Source: Pseudomonas putida (GTDB lineage Bacteria; Pseudomonadota; Gammaproteobacteria; Pseudomonadales; Pseudomonadaceae). Taken from it: 64,000 nucleotides of DNA. A program made the position numbers and the translations under genes. The first letter of the stretch is position 1. Every line of letters starts with the position of its first letter. The notes under the pieces are model-generated. The model did not search any database. It was not told the origin of the DNA and saw only the letters and a program-made list of their open reading frames with translations. This document shows positions 8,008 through 17,703 of this stretch, piece by piece. The stretch is from NCBI GenBank assembly GCA_029953615.1, contig CP124529.1, positions 62,001 to 126,000 on the forward strand, read 5' to 3'.

Positions 8008-8705
8008 CAGCGGCACCTCTCGCGCGCCGGCACCGATGTGCAGCCCAGGAAGAACTTGCCGGGCTCGGGCGCCTTCGCTTCAAGGAAGGCTGCGTACTTT
8101 TTCTTGATCTTGGGTAGTTCGTACAAGGCCTTGACACCATGCTTGGCGGAGTTGCGTATGACCGAGGACGGGTTGAAGTAACCCTCGGCGTTGTCCAGCG
8201 ACAGCACGAAGGGCGGTAGCCCCGCGCGCATCAGCAAGTAGCTGACAATGAGCGACCCCGTGCGGTTGTTGCCTTCGATGAACAGCTGCGGCTTGCTGAG
8301 AATGCGAACGTAGACACCTGCCGCGCGCTTCCAGATCGAGTCGCTGCCATACGAGCAGTACCAGTTGTAGAGGTCCTTGATGCCGCCCTCCACATTATTG
8401 AAAAAGTGCGCCTCGGTCGCCGCCAGGTGCGGGGCAAACTCCAGCCTGCGCGCCGGGTCGTTGCCGCACAGCACGGTGGCATTGATCTCCAGCATAAGGT
8501 TCAGTTGCTGAAGGTCGAAAAGGTCGACACCCCGGGCGACATAGTCGTCAATCAGGGCATAGCCTTCAACCACATTCAGCAGCACCTCGTCGGTAAACGG
8601 ATCCCGCGGTTCGGTGAAGTGCTGGCTGAGTTCGGCAAAGCGGGCCTGCACCTCACGCAGTGCGCGCTCTACCGCTGGCAGATCAAGACGACACGTCGCT
8701 CGCAT
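8007..8705 (-). CDS. Fic-domain protein with degenerate active-site motif
   Basis: 232-residue Fic-fold protein. Fic enzymes use HxFx[D/E]GNGR to move AMP or related groups onto target hydroxyls. Here the motif reads QLFIEGNNR (residues 140-148): the catalytic His is Gln and the second Gly is Asn, while the Glu, first Gly-Asn and final Arg are kept. Classical AMP transfer is therefore unlikely; nucleotide binding or another chemistry remains possible. ATG 8705 has AGGGA upstream; the longer open frame would run into the hairpin at 8745-8777. Its stop overlaps the start of the HAD gene. Confidence 0.82.
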   Translation of the reverse strand: MRATCRLDLPAVERALREVQARFAELSQHFTEPRDPFTDEVLLNVVEGYALIDDYVARGVDLFDLQQLNLMLEINATVLCGNDPARRLEFAPHLAATEAHFFNNVEGGIKDLYNWYCSYGSDSIWKRAAGVYVRILSKPQLFIEGNNRTGSLIVSYLLMRAGLPPFVLSLDNAEGYFNPSSVIRNSAKHGVKALYELPKIKKKYAAFLEAKAPEPGKFFLGCTSVPARERCR

Positions 8706-8744
8706 TGGAAATCCCTGGTAACACTTGACGGAAGGTAATGCGGC

Positions 8745-8777
8745 CGGGTGTTGCTGCCTTCCTGGCTGCAACACCCG
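8745..8777. terminator. Hairpin between the pst operon and the Fic gene
   Basis: CGGGTGTTGC (8745-8754) and GCAACACCCG (8768-8777) form a perfect 10-bp stem with a 13-nt loop. It lies in the 93-bp gap between pstB and the downstream-oriented Fic gene region. No U-tract follows on either strand, so intrinsic termination is uncertain; it may instead stabilise mRNA ends. Confidence 0.4.
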
Positions 8778-8798
8778 ACCACCTTGGCGCATGAGTCC

Positions 8799-9617
8799 TC
8801 AGCTGAATTTGCCGCTGATGTAGTCGGCGGTCAGCTGCTCACGCGGGTTCTGGAAAATCTGCGTGGTCGGGCCCATCTCGACCAGGTAACCGGTACGGGT
8901 GCCCTTGGAGATGTCGACCGAGAAGAACGCGGTGGTGTCGGCCACACGAATAGCCTGCTGCATGTTGTGGGTCACCAGGGCGATGGTGTAGTCCTTCTTC
9001 AACTCGACCATCAGCTCTTCTACCCGGCGGGTGGCAATCGGGTCGAGCGCCGAGCAGGGTTCGTCCAGCAGCAGCACTTCCGGTTCGGTAGCAATGGCGC
9101 GGGCAATGCACAGGCGCTGCTGCTGGCCACCGGACAGGGCCAGGCCGCTGACCTTGAGCTTGTCCTTCACTTCGTCCCACAGCGCGGCGCCCTGCAGGGC
9201 GTGCTTGACGCGGTCGCCGATGTCGCCCTTGTAGCGGTTCAGGCGCAGGCCGAAGGCGACATTGTCGAAGATGCTCATCGAGAACGGGTTGGGCTGCTGG
9301 AACACCATGCCGATGTAGCGGCGTACCACCACAGGGTCGACGCCCTTGCCATAGACATCCTGGCCCAGGAAGTGCACATGGCCTTCGAAGCGGAAGCCCT
9401 TCACCAGGTCGTTCATGCGGTTCAGGCTACGCAGCACGGTACTCTTGCCGCAGCCGGACGGCCCGATGAAACCGGTGATCTCGTTTTTCCTGATCGGCAC
9501 ATGGCTGTCGCGAACGGCCATGAAATTGCCGTAGAAGATCTTGTCCAGCTTGCAGTCCATGACAATGGGGGCTTCGCTGACCATGGGAGCGGCTTTTGGC
9601 GCAGTGGAAACGTTCAA
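8799..9617 (-). CDS. pstB: Phosphate ABC transporter ATP-binding protein PstB
   Basis: 272-residue ATPase that powers high-affinity phosphate uptake. Walker [10 protein letters not shown] (residues 52-60), signature LSGGQQQRL, Walker [12 protein letters not shown] and the H-loop VTHNM are all present. Start: TTG 9617 has AGGGAG about 9 nt upstream; the ATG at 9584 has no site, so TTG is preferred. It is the last gene of pstSCAB, 18 bp after pstA. No phoU follows, unlike the main pst-phoU locus of pseudomonads, which suggests this is an additional Pst system. Confidence 0.93.
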   Translation of the reverse strand: MNVSTAPKAAPMVSEAPIVMDCKLDKIFYGNFMAVRDSHVPIRKNEITGFIGPSGCGKSTVLRSLNRMNDLVKGFRFEGHVHFLGQDVYGKGVDPVVVRRYIGMVFQQPNPFSMSIFDNVAFGLRLNRYKGDIGDRVKHALQGAALWDEVKDKLKVSGLALSGGQQQRLCIARAIATEPEVLLLDEPCSALDPIATRRVEELMVELKKDYTIALVTHNMQQAIRVADTTAFFSVDISKGTRTGYLVEMGPTTQIFQNPREQLTADYISGKFS

Positions 9618-9635
9618 GGTCGGATGCTCCCTTTC

Positions 9636-10529
9636 TCAATACTTGGGCTTGCCGAATACTCGGCTCAGAATGTTGATTACCAGCACGATCATCACCAATA
9701 CCAGCGAGGCCGCCCAGGCGAGCTCGAGCTGGTTGTCGAACGGCATGCCGGAGAAGTTGTAGATCAGTACGGCAAGCGAGGCCGTCGGGTTCATGACCGC
9801 GAGGTCGCCGTCATGCAGGATCCAGTAGTTGCTGAACAGCGCGGTGAACAGCAGCGGCGCGGTCTCGCCGGCGGCACGGGCCACGGCCAGCATCACGCCG
9901 GTCAGGATGGCCGGCAGGCCGGTGGGCAGGACGATTTTCCAGATCACCTGGGCACGGGTGCAGCCCATGCCGTAGGCGGCATCCTTCATGATCTTGGGCA
10001 CCATCTTCATCGACTCTTCAGCGGTCAGCACGACGATGGGCAGCATCAGTACCGCCAAGGCCACACCACCTGCCGGTGCGGAGTAGGTGCCGGTAGTCAT
10101 CACCACCAGGGCGTAGGCAAATACGCCGGCCAGGATCGACGGCAGGCCGGTGAGCATCTTGGCGGCGAAGCGCGCGGCGTTGGCCAGCTTGCTGTCCGGC
10201 CCGAGTTCGGCCAGGAACACCGCGGCCAGGATACCGACCGGCACAGCGATGGCCGCGGCAATGCCAACCATGACGAAGGTGCCGGCCATGGCGTTGCCGA
10301 AGCCCCCGCCCATCTCGAAACCGGTGGGTGGCAGCTCAGTGAACACCTCCAGGTTGAGCCGCGCACCGCCACGGGTGATCAGCATGTACAGCACGGAAAT
10401 CAGCGGCACGCTGGCCACCAATGCCGCGAACCAGGCCAGCGTGGTCAATACCAGGCTGCGCAACGAACGGCCTTCCAGCTTGCGCTGCAGGCTGGGCAAA
10501 GCGTTTGCAGGGGTGCTGAGGTTGGTCAT
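9636..10529 (-). CDS. pstA: Phosphate ABC transporter permease PstA
   Basis: 297-residue inner-membrane permease with about six hydrophobic segments (first at SLVLTTLAWFAALVASVPLI) and the cytoplasmic EAA-type loop KDAAYGMGCTRAQVIWKIVLP that docks PstB. ATG 10529 abuts the stop of pstC at 10529-10531 (one-base overlap), showing translational coupling. Pairs with PstC to form the phosphate channel. Confidence 0.93.
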   Translation of the reverse strand: MTNLSTPANALPSLQRKLEGRSLRSLVLTTLAWFAALVASVPLISVLYMLITRGGARLNLEVFTELPPTGFEMGGGFGNAMAGTFVMVGIAAAIAVPVGILAAVFLAELGPDSKLANAARFAAKMLTGLPSILAGVFAYALVVMTTGTYSAPAGGVALAVLMLPIVVLTAEESMKMVPKIMKDAAYGMGCTRAQVIWKIVLPTGLPAILTGVMLAVARAAGETAPLLFTALFSNYWILHDGDLAVMNPTASLAVLIYNFSGMPFDNQLELAWAASLVLVMIVLVINILSRVFGKPKY

Positions 10530-11495
10530 TATTTGTTACCCCGCTGGGCGTAGAGCATGATCATCGAACCGAGCACGTTCACCAACAGGGTGATGAACAT
10601 CAGTACCAGTGCGGCATACATCAGCACCTCGACCTCGTTCGGGCCGGCCTCCGGGAAGTTCAGGGCCAGCAAGGCCGCCAGCGTGTTGGCCGGAGCGAAC
10701 AAGGACAGGGAAATGGTGTTGGCATTGCCCACCAGCATGGCCAGCGCCATGGTTTCACCCAGCGCACGGCCCAGGCCGAGCACCAGCGAACCGAAGATGC
10801 CGGTGGCTGCCGATGGCACCATTACCTTGAGGATGGCTTCCCAGTGGGTGGCGCCCAGGCCGTAGGCGGCCTGCTTGGTCTTCATCGGCACGCTGGTCAA
10901 GGCATCCTGCGAAACGGCAGCGATGGTCGGCAGAATCATGATCGCCAGCACCAGCGCGGCAGGCAGCAGCCCGGGCCCGCTCAGCGAAGTGCCGAAAAAG
11001 GGAATCCAGCCCAGCTCGCTGTTCAGCCAGGTGGTCAGCGGGCGAATGGCCGGGATGACCACATAGATCCCCCACAGGCCGTAAACGACGCTGGGGATGG
11101 CAGCGAGCAGCTCGACGATGGTGCGAAACACCGACGCCAGCCTGGCCGGGAGAAAGTCCTGGGTCAGGAAAATGGCCATGCTGATGCCGAAGAAACCGGC
11201 TATCAACAGGGCGATCAGGGCGCTGTAAAGCGTGCCCCAGATCGCTGGCAGAATACCGTACTTGCCTTGGTTGACGTCCCAGACACTGCCGAACAGCACG
11301 TCAAAGCCATGCTTCTCGATACCAGGCAGTGCCTTGCGGCCCACTTCGTAGACCAGCGCGAAGACCAGCGCCAGCACCAGCACCACACCGATACGTGCAA
11401 GCGTACGGAAGGTGCGATCGACCAGGAAGTCTTTCGCGGACGGTGGCTGGCACGCGGAGTCGGGATTGGCCGGGATGGCAAAAAGGTGTGTTCAT
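10529..11495 (-). CDS. pstC: Phosphate ABC transporter permease PstC, N-terminal frame break
   Basis: Permease partner of PstA, with six membrane segments and the loop KQAAYGLGATHWEAILKVMVP. The frame that encodes the body runs upstream to about 11494 without a start codon except a GTG at 11386 inside the first membrane segment. One base too many in the A-run at 11480-11484 (plus strand) explains this. With it removed, ATG 11495 gives MNTPFAIPANPDSAC and continues into KDFLVDRTFRTLARIG and the body, 321 residues in all. If the extra base is real, only a shortened protein from GTG 11386 can be made. Confidence 0.85.
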
Positions 11496-11525
11496 TGGCA
11501 AGTTCCGGGACAGAGGGCAAACACA

Positions 11526-11551
11526 CCCGGCATGGCCAAGGCCATACCGGG
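11526..11551. other. Intercistronic hairpin between pstS and pstC
   Basis: CCCGG and CCGGG flank ATGGCC-AA-GGCCAT, with one A/C mispair between the two stem segments, giving an 11-bp stem in the pstS-pstC gap. Such hairpins commonly protect the binding-protein mRNA and set its excess over the permeases; that role is inferred. Confidence 0.45.
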
Positions 11552-11565
11552 AGCGCCTGGGCGTG

Positions 11566-12597
11566 TTACTGGATGTTGGCGGACGCTTTGCGCACCTGAT
11601 CGACAACCGACGGTGGCAGCGGGATGTAGCCCATCGAGTCGGCGATCTTCTGGCCTTCGGTCAGGCTGTACTCGACCATGTCGCGCATGGCCTTGGCCTT
11701 GGCCGGGTTACCGTTGTCCTTGCGGAAGATCATCCAGGTGTAGGAAGTGATCGGGTACGACTTGGCACCGTCCGGGTCAGGCAGCCAGGCCACCAGGTTT
11801 TCCGGCATGTTCACCGCTGCCAGTGCCTCGGCACCGCTCTCGGCGTTCGGCACGACGTATTGGCCGGCCTTGTTCTGCAGCTGGGCGAAGTCGACCTTGG
11901 CCAGCTTGGCGAAGCCGTATTCGATGTAGCCGATGGCGCCTGGCGTCTGGCGGACGGTGGCGGTTACGCCGTCGTTCTTCGGCGACTTGATGAACTTGTC
12001 GCTGGCCGGCCAGTTGACGGTGTTGCCTTCACCCAGCGCTTGCTGGAAGTCGGCGTTGATGGCCGACAGGTGCTTGGTGAATACCGCAGTGGTACCGCTG
12101 GAATCGGCACGCACGACCACGGTGATCGGCGTGGCTGGCAGTTTCAGCTCAGGGTTGGCCGCGACGATTTGCGGGTCGTTCCACTGGGTGATCTTGCCGA
12201 GGAAGATGTTGGAGTACACATCGCGTGGCAGCTTCAGCCCTTTCGGGTTGCCTGGCAGGTTGTAGGCCAGGACGATCTCGCCAGCGGTCATTGGCAGCAA
12301 CTGGACGCCCTCGCCGACCTTGGCGATTTCTTCAGCTTTCATTGCCGAGTCGCTGGCGGCGAAGTCGACGGTTTTATTCAGAAAGTCCTGAACACCCGCC
12401 CCACTGCCCTTGGACTGGTAGTCAACGGTGACACCGTCGGTTTCCTTGCTGAAGGCCTTGAACCAGGTCAGGTAGATGGGTGCAGGGAAACTGGCACCGG
12501 AACCGGTCAGGCGGACGTTCTCTGCGGCAAAGGATGCCGAAGTGGCGCAAAGAGAAACGGCAACGGCGAGTGCAGCAGACTTCATCAGGCGTATCAT
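11566..12597 (-). CDS. pstS: Phosphate-binding periplasmic protein PstS
   Basis: 343-residue binding protein with a signal peptide (MIRLMKSAALAVAVSLCATSASFA). The mature part shows phosphate-binding PstS motifs: LTGSGASFPAPIYLTWF at the N-terminus, YQSKGSGAG, VVRADSSGTTAVFTKHL and TPGAIGYIEYGFA. ATG 12597 has CGGAG 9-10 nt upstream and starts the signal peptide; the open frame upstream is non-coding. First gene of pstSCAB, under a Pho box. Confidence 0.93.
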   Translation of the reverse strand: MIRLMKSAALAVAVSLCATSASFAAENVRLTGSGASFPAPIYLTWFKAFSKETDGVTVDYQSKGSGAGVQDFLNKTVDFAASDSAMKAEEIAKVGEGVQLLPMTAGEIVLAYNLPGNPKGLKLPRDVYSNIFLGKITQWNDPQIVAANPELKLPATPITVVVRADSSGTTAVFTKHLSAINADFQQALGEGNTVNWPASDKFIKSPKNDGVTATVRQTPGAIGYIEYGFAKLAKVDFAQLQNKAGQYVVPNAESGAEALAAVNMPENLVAWLPDPDGAKSYPITSYTWMIFRKDNGNPAKAKAMRDMVEYSLTEGQKIADSMGYIPLPPSVVDQVRKASANIQ

Positions 12598-12642
12598 CGA
12601 AAAGCGCTCCGTGTGATGGCCGGCACACTTTGCAGCAGCAAT

Positions 12643-12660
12643 GTTACAGCTTTGTGACCA
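12643..12660 (-). promoter_or_regulatory. Candidate Pho box upstream of pstS
   Basis: On the minus strand TGGTCAC-AAAG-CTGTAAC is a 7-4-7 direct repeat close to the PhoB consensus (CTGTCAT-N4-CTGTCAT/C). It lies 46 bp upstream of the pstS start, so phosphate starvation through PhoB probably switches on this operon. Confidence 0.6.
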
Positions 12661-12864
12661 ATGAATTGCAGGCCCCACGGTAGAGCCTTCCTGGTGCGCC
12701 ATCATGGCAGCACCAAGAGCTGGCTCAACTGTAAGGCCTCGATGTGTCGGTTGAATGACGTTTTCCAGCAGGCAACTGGCTTGGGCACCACTCGTCGATT
12801 GACGGGCACTCTGGCGTTGCCCCGGCATTCAACCGCTCATGCACACCAGACGGGAGTGAATGCC

Positions 12865-13242
12865 ATGCCACGCGGCGACAAGGACAAATACACCGACAAG
12901 CAGAAGCGCAAGGCTGAACATATAGAGGAAAGCTACGAGCACAAAGGCGTGCCAAAAGACCAGGCCGAAGCGCGCGCCTGGGCCACCGTCAACAAGCAGT
13001 CCGGGGGTGGTGAGAAAAAAGGAGGCTCGGGGCAAACCACATCTTCCAGCGAAAAGAAAACTGCCCGCTCTGACTCCGCCAAACGTGCAGCGAAGTCACG
13101 CCAGGGTCATTCCCGCACATCGGACAGCTCGCTGGAAACCCAGAGCAAGCAAAGCCTGATGAAAGAAGCGCGCAGCAAAGACATCAAAGGGCGTTCCACC
13201 ATGACCAAGGCACAATTGGTGGAAGCGCTCAGGCGCGCATGA
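12865..13242 (+). CDS. Small basic protein with Rho-N-like C-terminus
   Basis: 125-residue, strongly charged, low-complexity protein without signal peptide. The N-terminus PRGDKDKYTDKQKRKAEHIEESY resembles proteins annotated in pseudomonads as plasmid-stabilisation-like. The middle (about 55-90) is rich in Gly, Ser and Lys. The C-terminal 30 residues (LMKEARSKDIKGRSTMTKAQLVEALRR) look like the helix-extended-loop-helix of the Rho N-terminal/SAP-like nucleic acid binding fold. ATG 12865 follows GGGAGTGAATGCC. It diverges from pstS. A nucleic-acid-binding or stress role is inferred only. Confidence 0.75.
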   Translation: MPRGDKDKYTDKQKRKAEHIEESYEHKGVPKDQAEARAWATVNKQSGGGEKKGGSGQTTSSSEKKTARSDSAKRAAKSRQGHSRTSDSSLETQSKQSLMKEARSKDIKGRSTMTKAQLVEALRRA

Positions 13243-13265
13243 CACAAAGCCCCGGAAGGCGCGAT

Positions 13266-13356
13266 CCCTGTGGGAGCGGGCAAGCCCGCGAAGAATCCAA
13301 CGCGGTGCATGGCACCGGCTGCGCCGGCGTTCGCGGGCAAGCCCGCTCCCACAGGG
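13266..13356. repeat. REP pair
   Basis: Arms 13266-13292 and 13330-13356 are inverted copies (25 of 27 positions) of the REP unit with GTGGGAGCGGGC and GCCCGCG, separated by 37 bp. They sit between two convergent genes, the usual REP position. Confidence 0.8.
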
Positions 13357-13412
13357 ACCGTGCTCACCTTGAAAGTGACCAAGCCCGTTGTTCTCGCCTC
13401 GACCGCATCCAA

Positions 13413-16103
13413 TCAGCGTAGCGCCTGGTCCAGGTCGCGCAGCAGCGAACTGACCGCCTCCAGGCCCACGTGCAGGCGCACCAGCGCTCCACGCACCGGT
13501 GTGGCGAAGTTTCGCTCCCCCAGCTCGGCCAAGGTCGCCAGGCTCTCGTAGCCACCCCAGGACGCGCCGATGCCGAACAGGCGCAGGCGATCGATGAAGG
13601 CTTCCGCCCGGCCCAGGCTACTGTCGGCCAGCTCGATGCTGAGCAGGCCATTGCTGCCCTTGAAGTCGCGGCGCCACAGGGCGTGGCCCGGGTGCTCCGG
13701 CAACCCGGGGTGATAGACCCGTGCCACGTCCTCACGTGCCTGCAGCCAGCGGGCGATTTCCAGGCCCTGGCGCTCGTGCACCGCCATTCGGCTGGCCAGG
13801 CTGCGCGCACCGCGCAGCACCAGCCAGGCATCGTCCGGGCTGACCGTGCAACCGCAGGTATCGCTGCTGCGCGACAACGCGGCGAAGGCCTCGCGGGTGG
13901 TGCAGACGCTGCCTAGCATCACGTCGCTGTGCCCGCCCAGGTATTTGGTCAGGGCCATCACTGAAATGTCCGCGCCAAGCGCCAGCGGCTGGTGCAGGTA
14001 GCCCGAACTCCAGGTGTTGTCCACCGCCAGCAGGATCCCGCGCGGCTTGCACAGCGCGGCGATGGCCGGCAGGTCGTTGAGTTCGTACAGCAACGAACTC
14101 GGGCTTTCGCTATAGACCATGCGTGTGTTCGGACGCAGCGCGGCCTCCAGGCCCTGCCCGTCAGCGGCAAAATAGCTGACCTGCACGCCAAACGGCTGCA
14201 GCAGCTCGCGCGCCAGCCGCCGTACCGGCCCATACACGCCATCGCTGAGCAGCACATGGTCGCCGGGGCGCAGGTAAGCCAGAAACGTCTGGGCGATGGC
14301 CTGCAATCCGGTGGCGAACAGCTTGGTGCGGTGGCCACCTTCCAGTTCGCTGACCAGGTCCTCCAGGGCAAAGGCCGTGGGGTTGCCACGGGCGCCGTAG
14401 CTGAGCACCCTTTGCTGGTCGCGACGGCTGCGCGCCTCGCGCTGGTCGGCGACGCTGTCGAACAGCACCGTGCTCAGGCGGCTGACCGGCGGGTTGACGC
14501 CATGCGCTCCCTGGCCCGGCTCACCACGACCGGCATGCACCAGCCGTGTGGCGATCGGGTCGGCGTGGGTCAATGGCGCAAAGCTGGCGACCTCGGCGGC
14601 GCTCATCTGCGCGATCAGCCCGGTTTCCCAGGCCAGGTAGCGGCGTGCGGCCTCCTTGTTGCCAGCGTGGCGGTCGTGGACGAAGAAGAGGAAATCGATG
14701 CAGGCAGTGTCCGCCAGCGAAGCATCATCCTCGACCTGTGGCCACTCGGCCTGCAGCGCCCGAGGGAACAGGCGCGCCGCCTGGCGTTGGGCCGCGGGCA
14801 GTTCGCTGGCCGCCAGCTCGGCGACACGAGGGTCATCGGCAATGAATACCAGGCGCCGCGGCTGCGTGCGCACCTGCTCGGCCAGGTGCGGGCGGATCGC
14901 CCATTGTGCGCCGCGCAAATGGCGCCTGCGGTAGGCCGTGCTCGGGCGCAGGTCCAGCAACAAGGCGCCATCGAGTTCCTCGGCGCTGGCCTCGGCCAGG
15001 TTCACTGCCAGCCCGGGCATGGCCGGTAGTACCAGGCCACTGCCCAGGCCACCTTCGAGCACATAGGCCTCATGCCCCATTTGCCGCAGCCAGCTGGCCA
15101 CTACCGGCGCGCGCACACCGTCGTCGTCGAACAGCACCACGCGCGCCTTGCGCACGCCGATGTACAGGTCAGTGCCCTGCACCAGTTGCCCGCCCGGGCA
15201 GTGTTGCGCACCGGCCAGACTCCCGCCGGCAAACTCCTCGGGGGTGCGCACATCGCACAGGAACAGCGTGCGCCGTGCGTCCCGCTGCCATTCCAGCGCC
15301 TGCTCCGCCGTCACCCACTGCACCCCTGCCGTGCGCGCCAAGGCCACGGCCCGCGCCCGTTGCTGTGCCAGCGCCCGCCCACTGTGGGGCGGATAGCCGC
15401 GCTGCCCGCCGTGCTCCAGTGGCAAGTCCACCAGGTACCAGCCCTGGGTGCCGTTTTCCAGGGCATAGACCGGGTTGTCGATGCCGAGGTTGATCAGGGT
15501 TTGCGCACCAATGATGCTGCGGGTGCGGCCTGCGCAATTGATCACTATCGGTGTGTGCGGGTCAGGCACCAGGTCTTCCAGGCGGTAGCCCAGTTCACCG
15601 TTGGGGCAACAGGTGGCGCCGGGGATGTTCATCTTGGCGAACTCGTCCAGCGGCCGGCCGTCGAGCAGCACCAGCGGCTTGCCCTGACGCTGCCATTCGG
15701 CCAGTTGCAGGGCGCTGATGCGGGGGGTGTGGCAGGCATGCTCGACCAGCTCGCCAAAGGCCTTGGATGGCAAGTGCACGCCGGCAAACAACTCGAAGCC
15801 TGCGGTTTGCCAACCCAGGCTGCCGCCTTCGAGCCAGTGTACCGCCGTGTAACCCAGGGCCTGCAGGCACCGGGCACCGCGCTGCGCCAGCTCGCCGCCG
15901 GCAGCGTCGTAGACCACCAGCCGCACCGCCGGGTTGGGCGCCAGGCGCGGGGCCTCGATTTCCAGCCGGCTGTACGGCAGGTTGACGGCGTAGAACAGGT
16001 GAGCTTCGCCGTACTGGCCGTGTTCGCGCAAGTCGAACAGGGCGATCTCCTGGCCGTCGAACAGCCAGTCATGCAGGTGCGCGGGGGTGATGCTGGGGAT
16101 CAT
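13413..16103 (-). CDS. Fusion of four rhodanese-like domains with a cystathionine-lyase/gamma-synthase-type PLP domain
   Basis: 896-residue cytoplasmic protein. Rhodanese-like domains lie about 5-105, 130-235, 265-360 and 370-450. Only domain 2 keeps a catalytic-loop cysteine (C190 in INCAGRTRS); the loop positions of domains 1, 3 and 4 read YDAAGG, FDDDGV and IADDPR. Residues about 515-896 are a Cys/Met-metabolism PLP enzyme with YGARGNPT, SDGVYGP, AVDNTWSSG and the PLP lysine K720 in ALTKYLGGHSDVMLG. The likely idea is that the lyase frees sulfur from cystine or cystathionine and the rhodanese part carries it as a persulfide. ATG 16103 is the first start after the REP; a weak GGA precedes it. 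It follows a dioxygenase and a cystine-type importer. Confidence 0.88.
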   Translation of the reverse strand: MIPSITPAHLHDWLFDGQEIALFDLREHGQYGEAHLFYAVNLPYSRLEIEAPRLAPNPAVRLVVYDAAGGELAQRGARCLQALGYTAVHWLEGGSLGWQTAGFELFAGVHLPSKAFGELVEHACHTPRISALQLAEWQRQGKPLVLLDGRPLDEFAKMNIPGATCCPNGELGYRLEDLVPDPHTPIVINCAGRTRSIIGAQTLINLGIDNPVYALENGTQGWYLVDLPLEHGGQRGYPPHSGRALAQQRARAVALARTAGVQWVTAEQALEWQRDARRTLFLCDVRTPEEFAGGSLAGAQHCPGGQLVQGTDLYIGVRKARVVLFDDDGVRAPVVASWLRQMGHEAYVLEGGLGSGLVLPAMPGLAVNLAEASAEELDGALLLDLRPSTAYRRRHLRGAQWAIRPHLAEQVRTQPRRLVFIADDPRVAELAASELPAAQRQAARLFPRALQAEWPQVEDDASLADTACIDFLFFVHDRHAGNKEAARRYLAWETGLIAQMSAAEVASFAPLTHADPIATRLVHAGRGEPGQGAHGVNPPVSRLSTVLFDSVADQREARSRRDQQRVLSYGARGNPTAFALEDLVSELEGGHRTKLFATGLQAIAQTFLAYLRPGDHVLLSDGVYGPVRRLARELLQPFGVQVSYFAADGQGLEAALRPNTRMVYSESPSSLLYELNDLPAIAALCKPRGILLAVDNTWSSGYLHQPLALGADISVMALTKYLGGHSDVMLGSVCTTREAFAALSRSSDTCGCTVSPDDAWLVLRGARSLASRMAVHERQGLEIARWLQAREDVARVYHPGLPEHPGHALWRRDFKGSNGLLSIELADSSLGRAEAFIDRLRLFGIGASWGGYESLATLAELGERNFATPVRGALVRLHVGLEAVSSLLRDLDQALR

Positions 16104-16158
16104 GGGACGCGGTCCGTTGTCGATTGGATTGGAAACAGCCTGTACCCGTTCCGGCCTC

Positions 16159-16241
16159 TTCGCGGGCACGCCCGCTCCCACAGGGGACTGCACATTGCCT
16201 ACAGGCGGTGTAATACCTGTGGGAGCGGGCGTGCCCGCGAA
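16159..16241. repeat. REP pair, 26-bp perfect inverted repeat
   Basis: Arms 16159-16184 and 16216-16241 are perfect reverse complements with a 31-bp spacer, between the dioxygenase stop and the rhodanese-fusion start. The transcript can form a long hairpin that may lower expression of the fusion gene relative to the upstream genes. Confidence 0.8.
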
Positions 16242-16264
16242 AGGGCCGGCTCAGGCCATACACA

Positions 16265-16855
16265 TCAAAGGCCATAAGCCTCGATCGAAGGCGCCATCTG
16301 CGACGTGTTGTAGTTCACCACGCTGCCGTCGTCCTTGACCCCATAGCGGTTTTCCAGCGACTCCAGCGGCCGACCATAAAGGTGGAAGTGCAAGGTCGGC
16401 TTGTCGCCTTCGACGCGAATGCCATGCAGGTCCTCGCCCAGGAAGGCCACCGAGGTGCCCGGCTGCACCACGATCTCGCGCTCCAGCGCCAGGCGGGCGC
16501 GGGCCGGGTCGCTGCCGTCATCCTCGCGGCGGTACACCCGGTTCAGCTCCTGCCCCTCGACGGCAACGATGATCGCCCAGGTCTCGTGGTTGTGCGGCAA
16601 GGTCGCCTTGCCCGGCAGCAGCGAGTTGACGTACAAGGTCGGCGACTCGCCGTCGTCGTTCAGGCGATAGCGGAACTGGGTCTCGCCGCTCGCGGCATCC
16701 GGCGCCGGAAAACGCTCGAAGTTGAACAGCTCGCGGTACTCGGCCAGGCCTTCGAGCAAAACGACGATCTGCTGCAGCGCGGCGCGGTCGACGCCCCGCG
16801 CATGGATGGCGCGCACTTGCGCCAGGAACGGCTGAATCACGGAATCACGGGACAT
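16265..16855 (-). CDS. Cysteine dioxygenase family protein (thiol dioxygenase)
   Basis: 196-residue cupin-fold non-haem iron dioxygenase. The ligands are visible: two His in LPHNHETWAII and one in LHFHLYG. Enzymes of this family oxidise cysteine to cysteine sulfinate or 3-mercaptopropionate to its sulfinate; pseudomonad members often prefer the latter, so the substrate is open. ATG 16855 is preceded by GAGAGACCGAGC. It lies between the ABC importer genes and the rhodanese-lyase fusion, consistent with a pathway using an imported sulfur amino acid. Confidence 0.85.
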   Translation of the reverse strand: MSRDSVIQPFLAQVRAIHARGVDRAALQQIVVLLEGLAEYRELFNFERFPAPDAASGETQFRYRLNDDGESPTLYVNSLLPGKATLPHNHETWAIIVAVEGQELNRVYRREDDGSDPARARLALEREIVVQPGTSVAFLGEDLHGIRVEGDKPTLHFHLYGRPLESLENRYGVKDDGSVVNYNTSQMAPSIEAYGL

Positions 16856-16884
16856 GCTCGGTCTCTCTTGTTCGCTAGCGGAAA

Positions 16885-17692
<808 letters not shown>

Positions 17693-17703
<11 letters not shown>

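Noticed and set aside
8745..8777. Classical rho-independent terminator after pstB
   Set aside because: Strong stem but no U-run on either strand; kept only as a hairpin of uncertain role.
8748..10553. Plus-strand 600-codon frame antisense to pstB and pstA
   Set aside because: Low-complexity Gly/Gln/His composition and complete overlap with well-conserved pst genes.
11301..11606. Independent small ORF at the pstC start
   Set aside because: Only its first residues (MNTPF) belong to PstC before the frame break; the rest is a shadow frame with no family.
13266..13356. Mobile element ends
   Set aside because: The inverted sequences match the REP unit found at several other intergenic sites in this window, with no transposase nearby.
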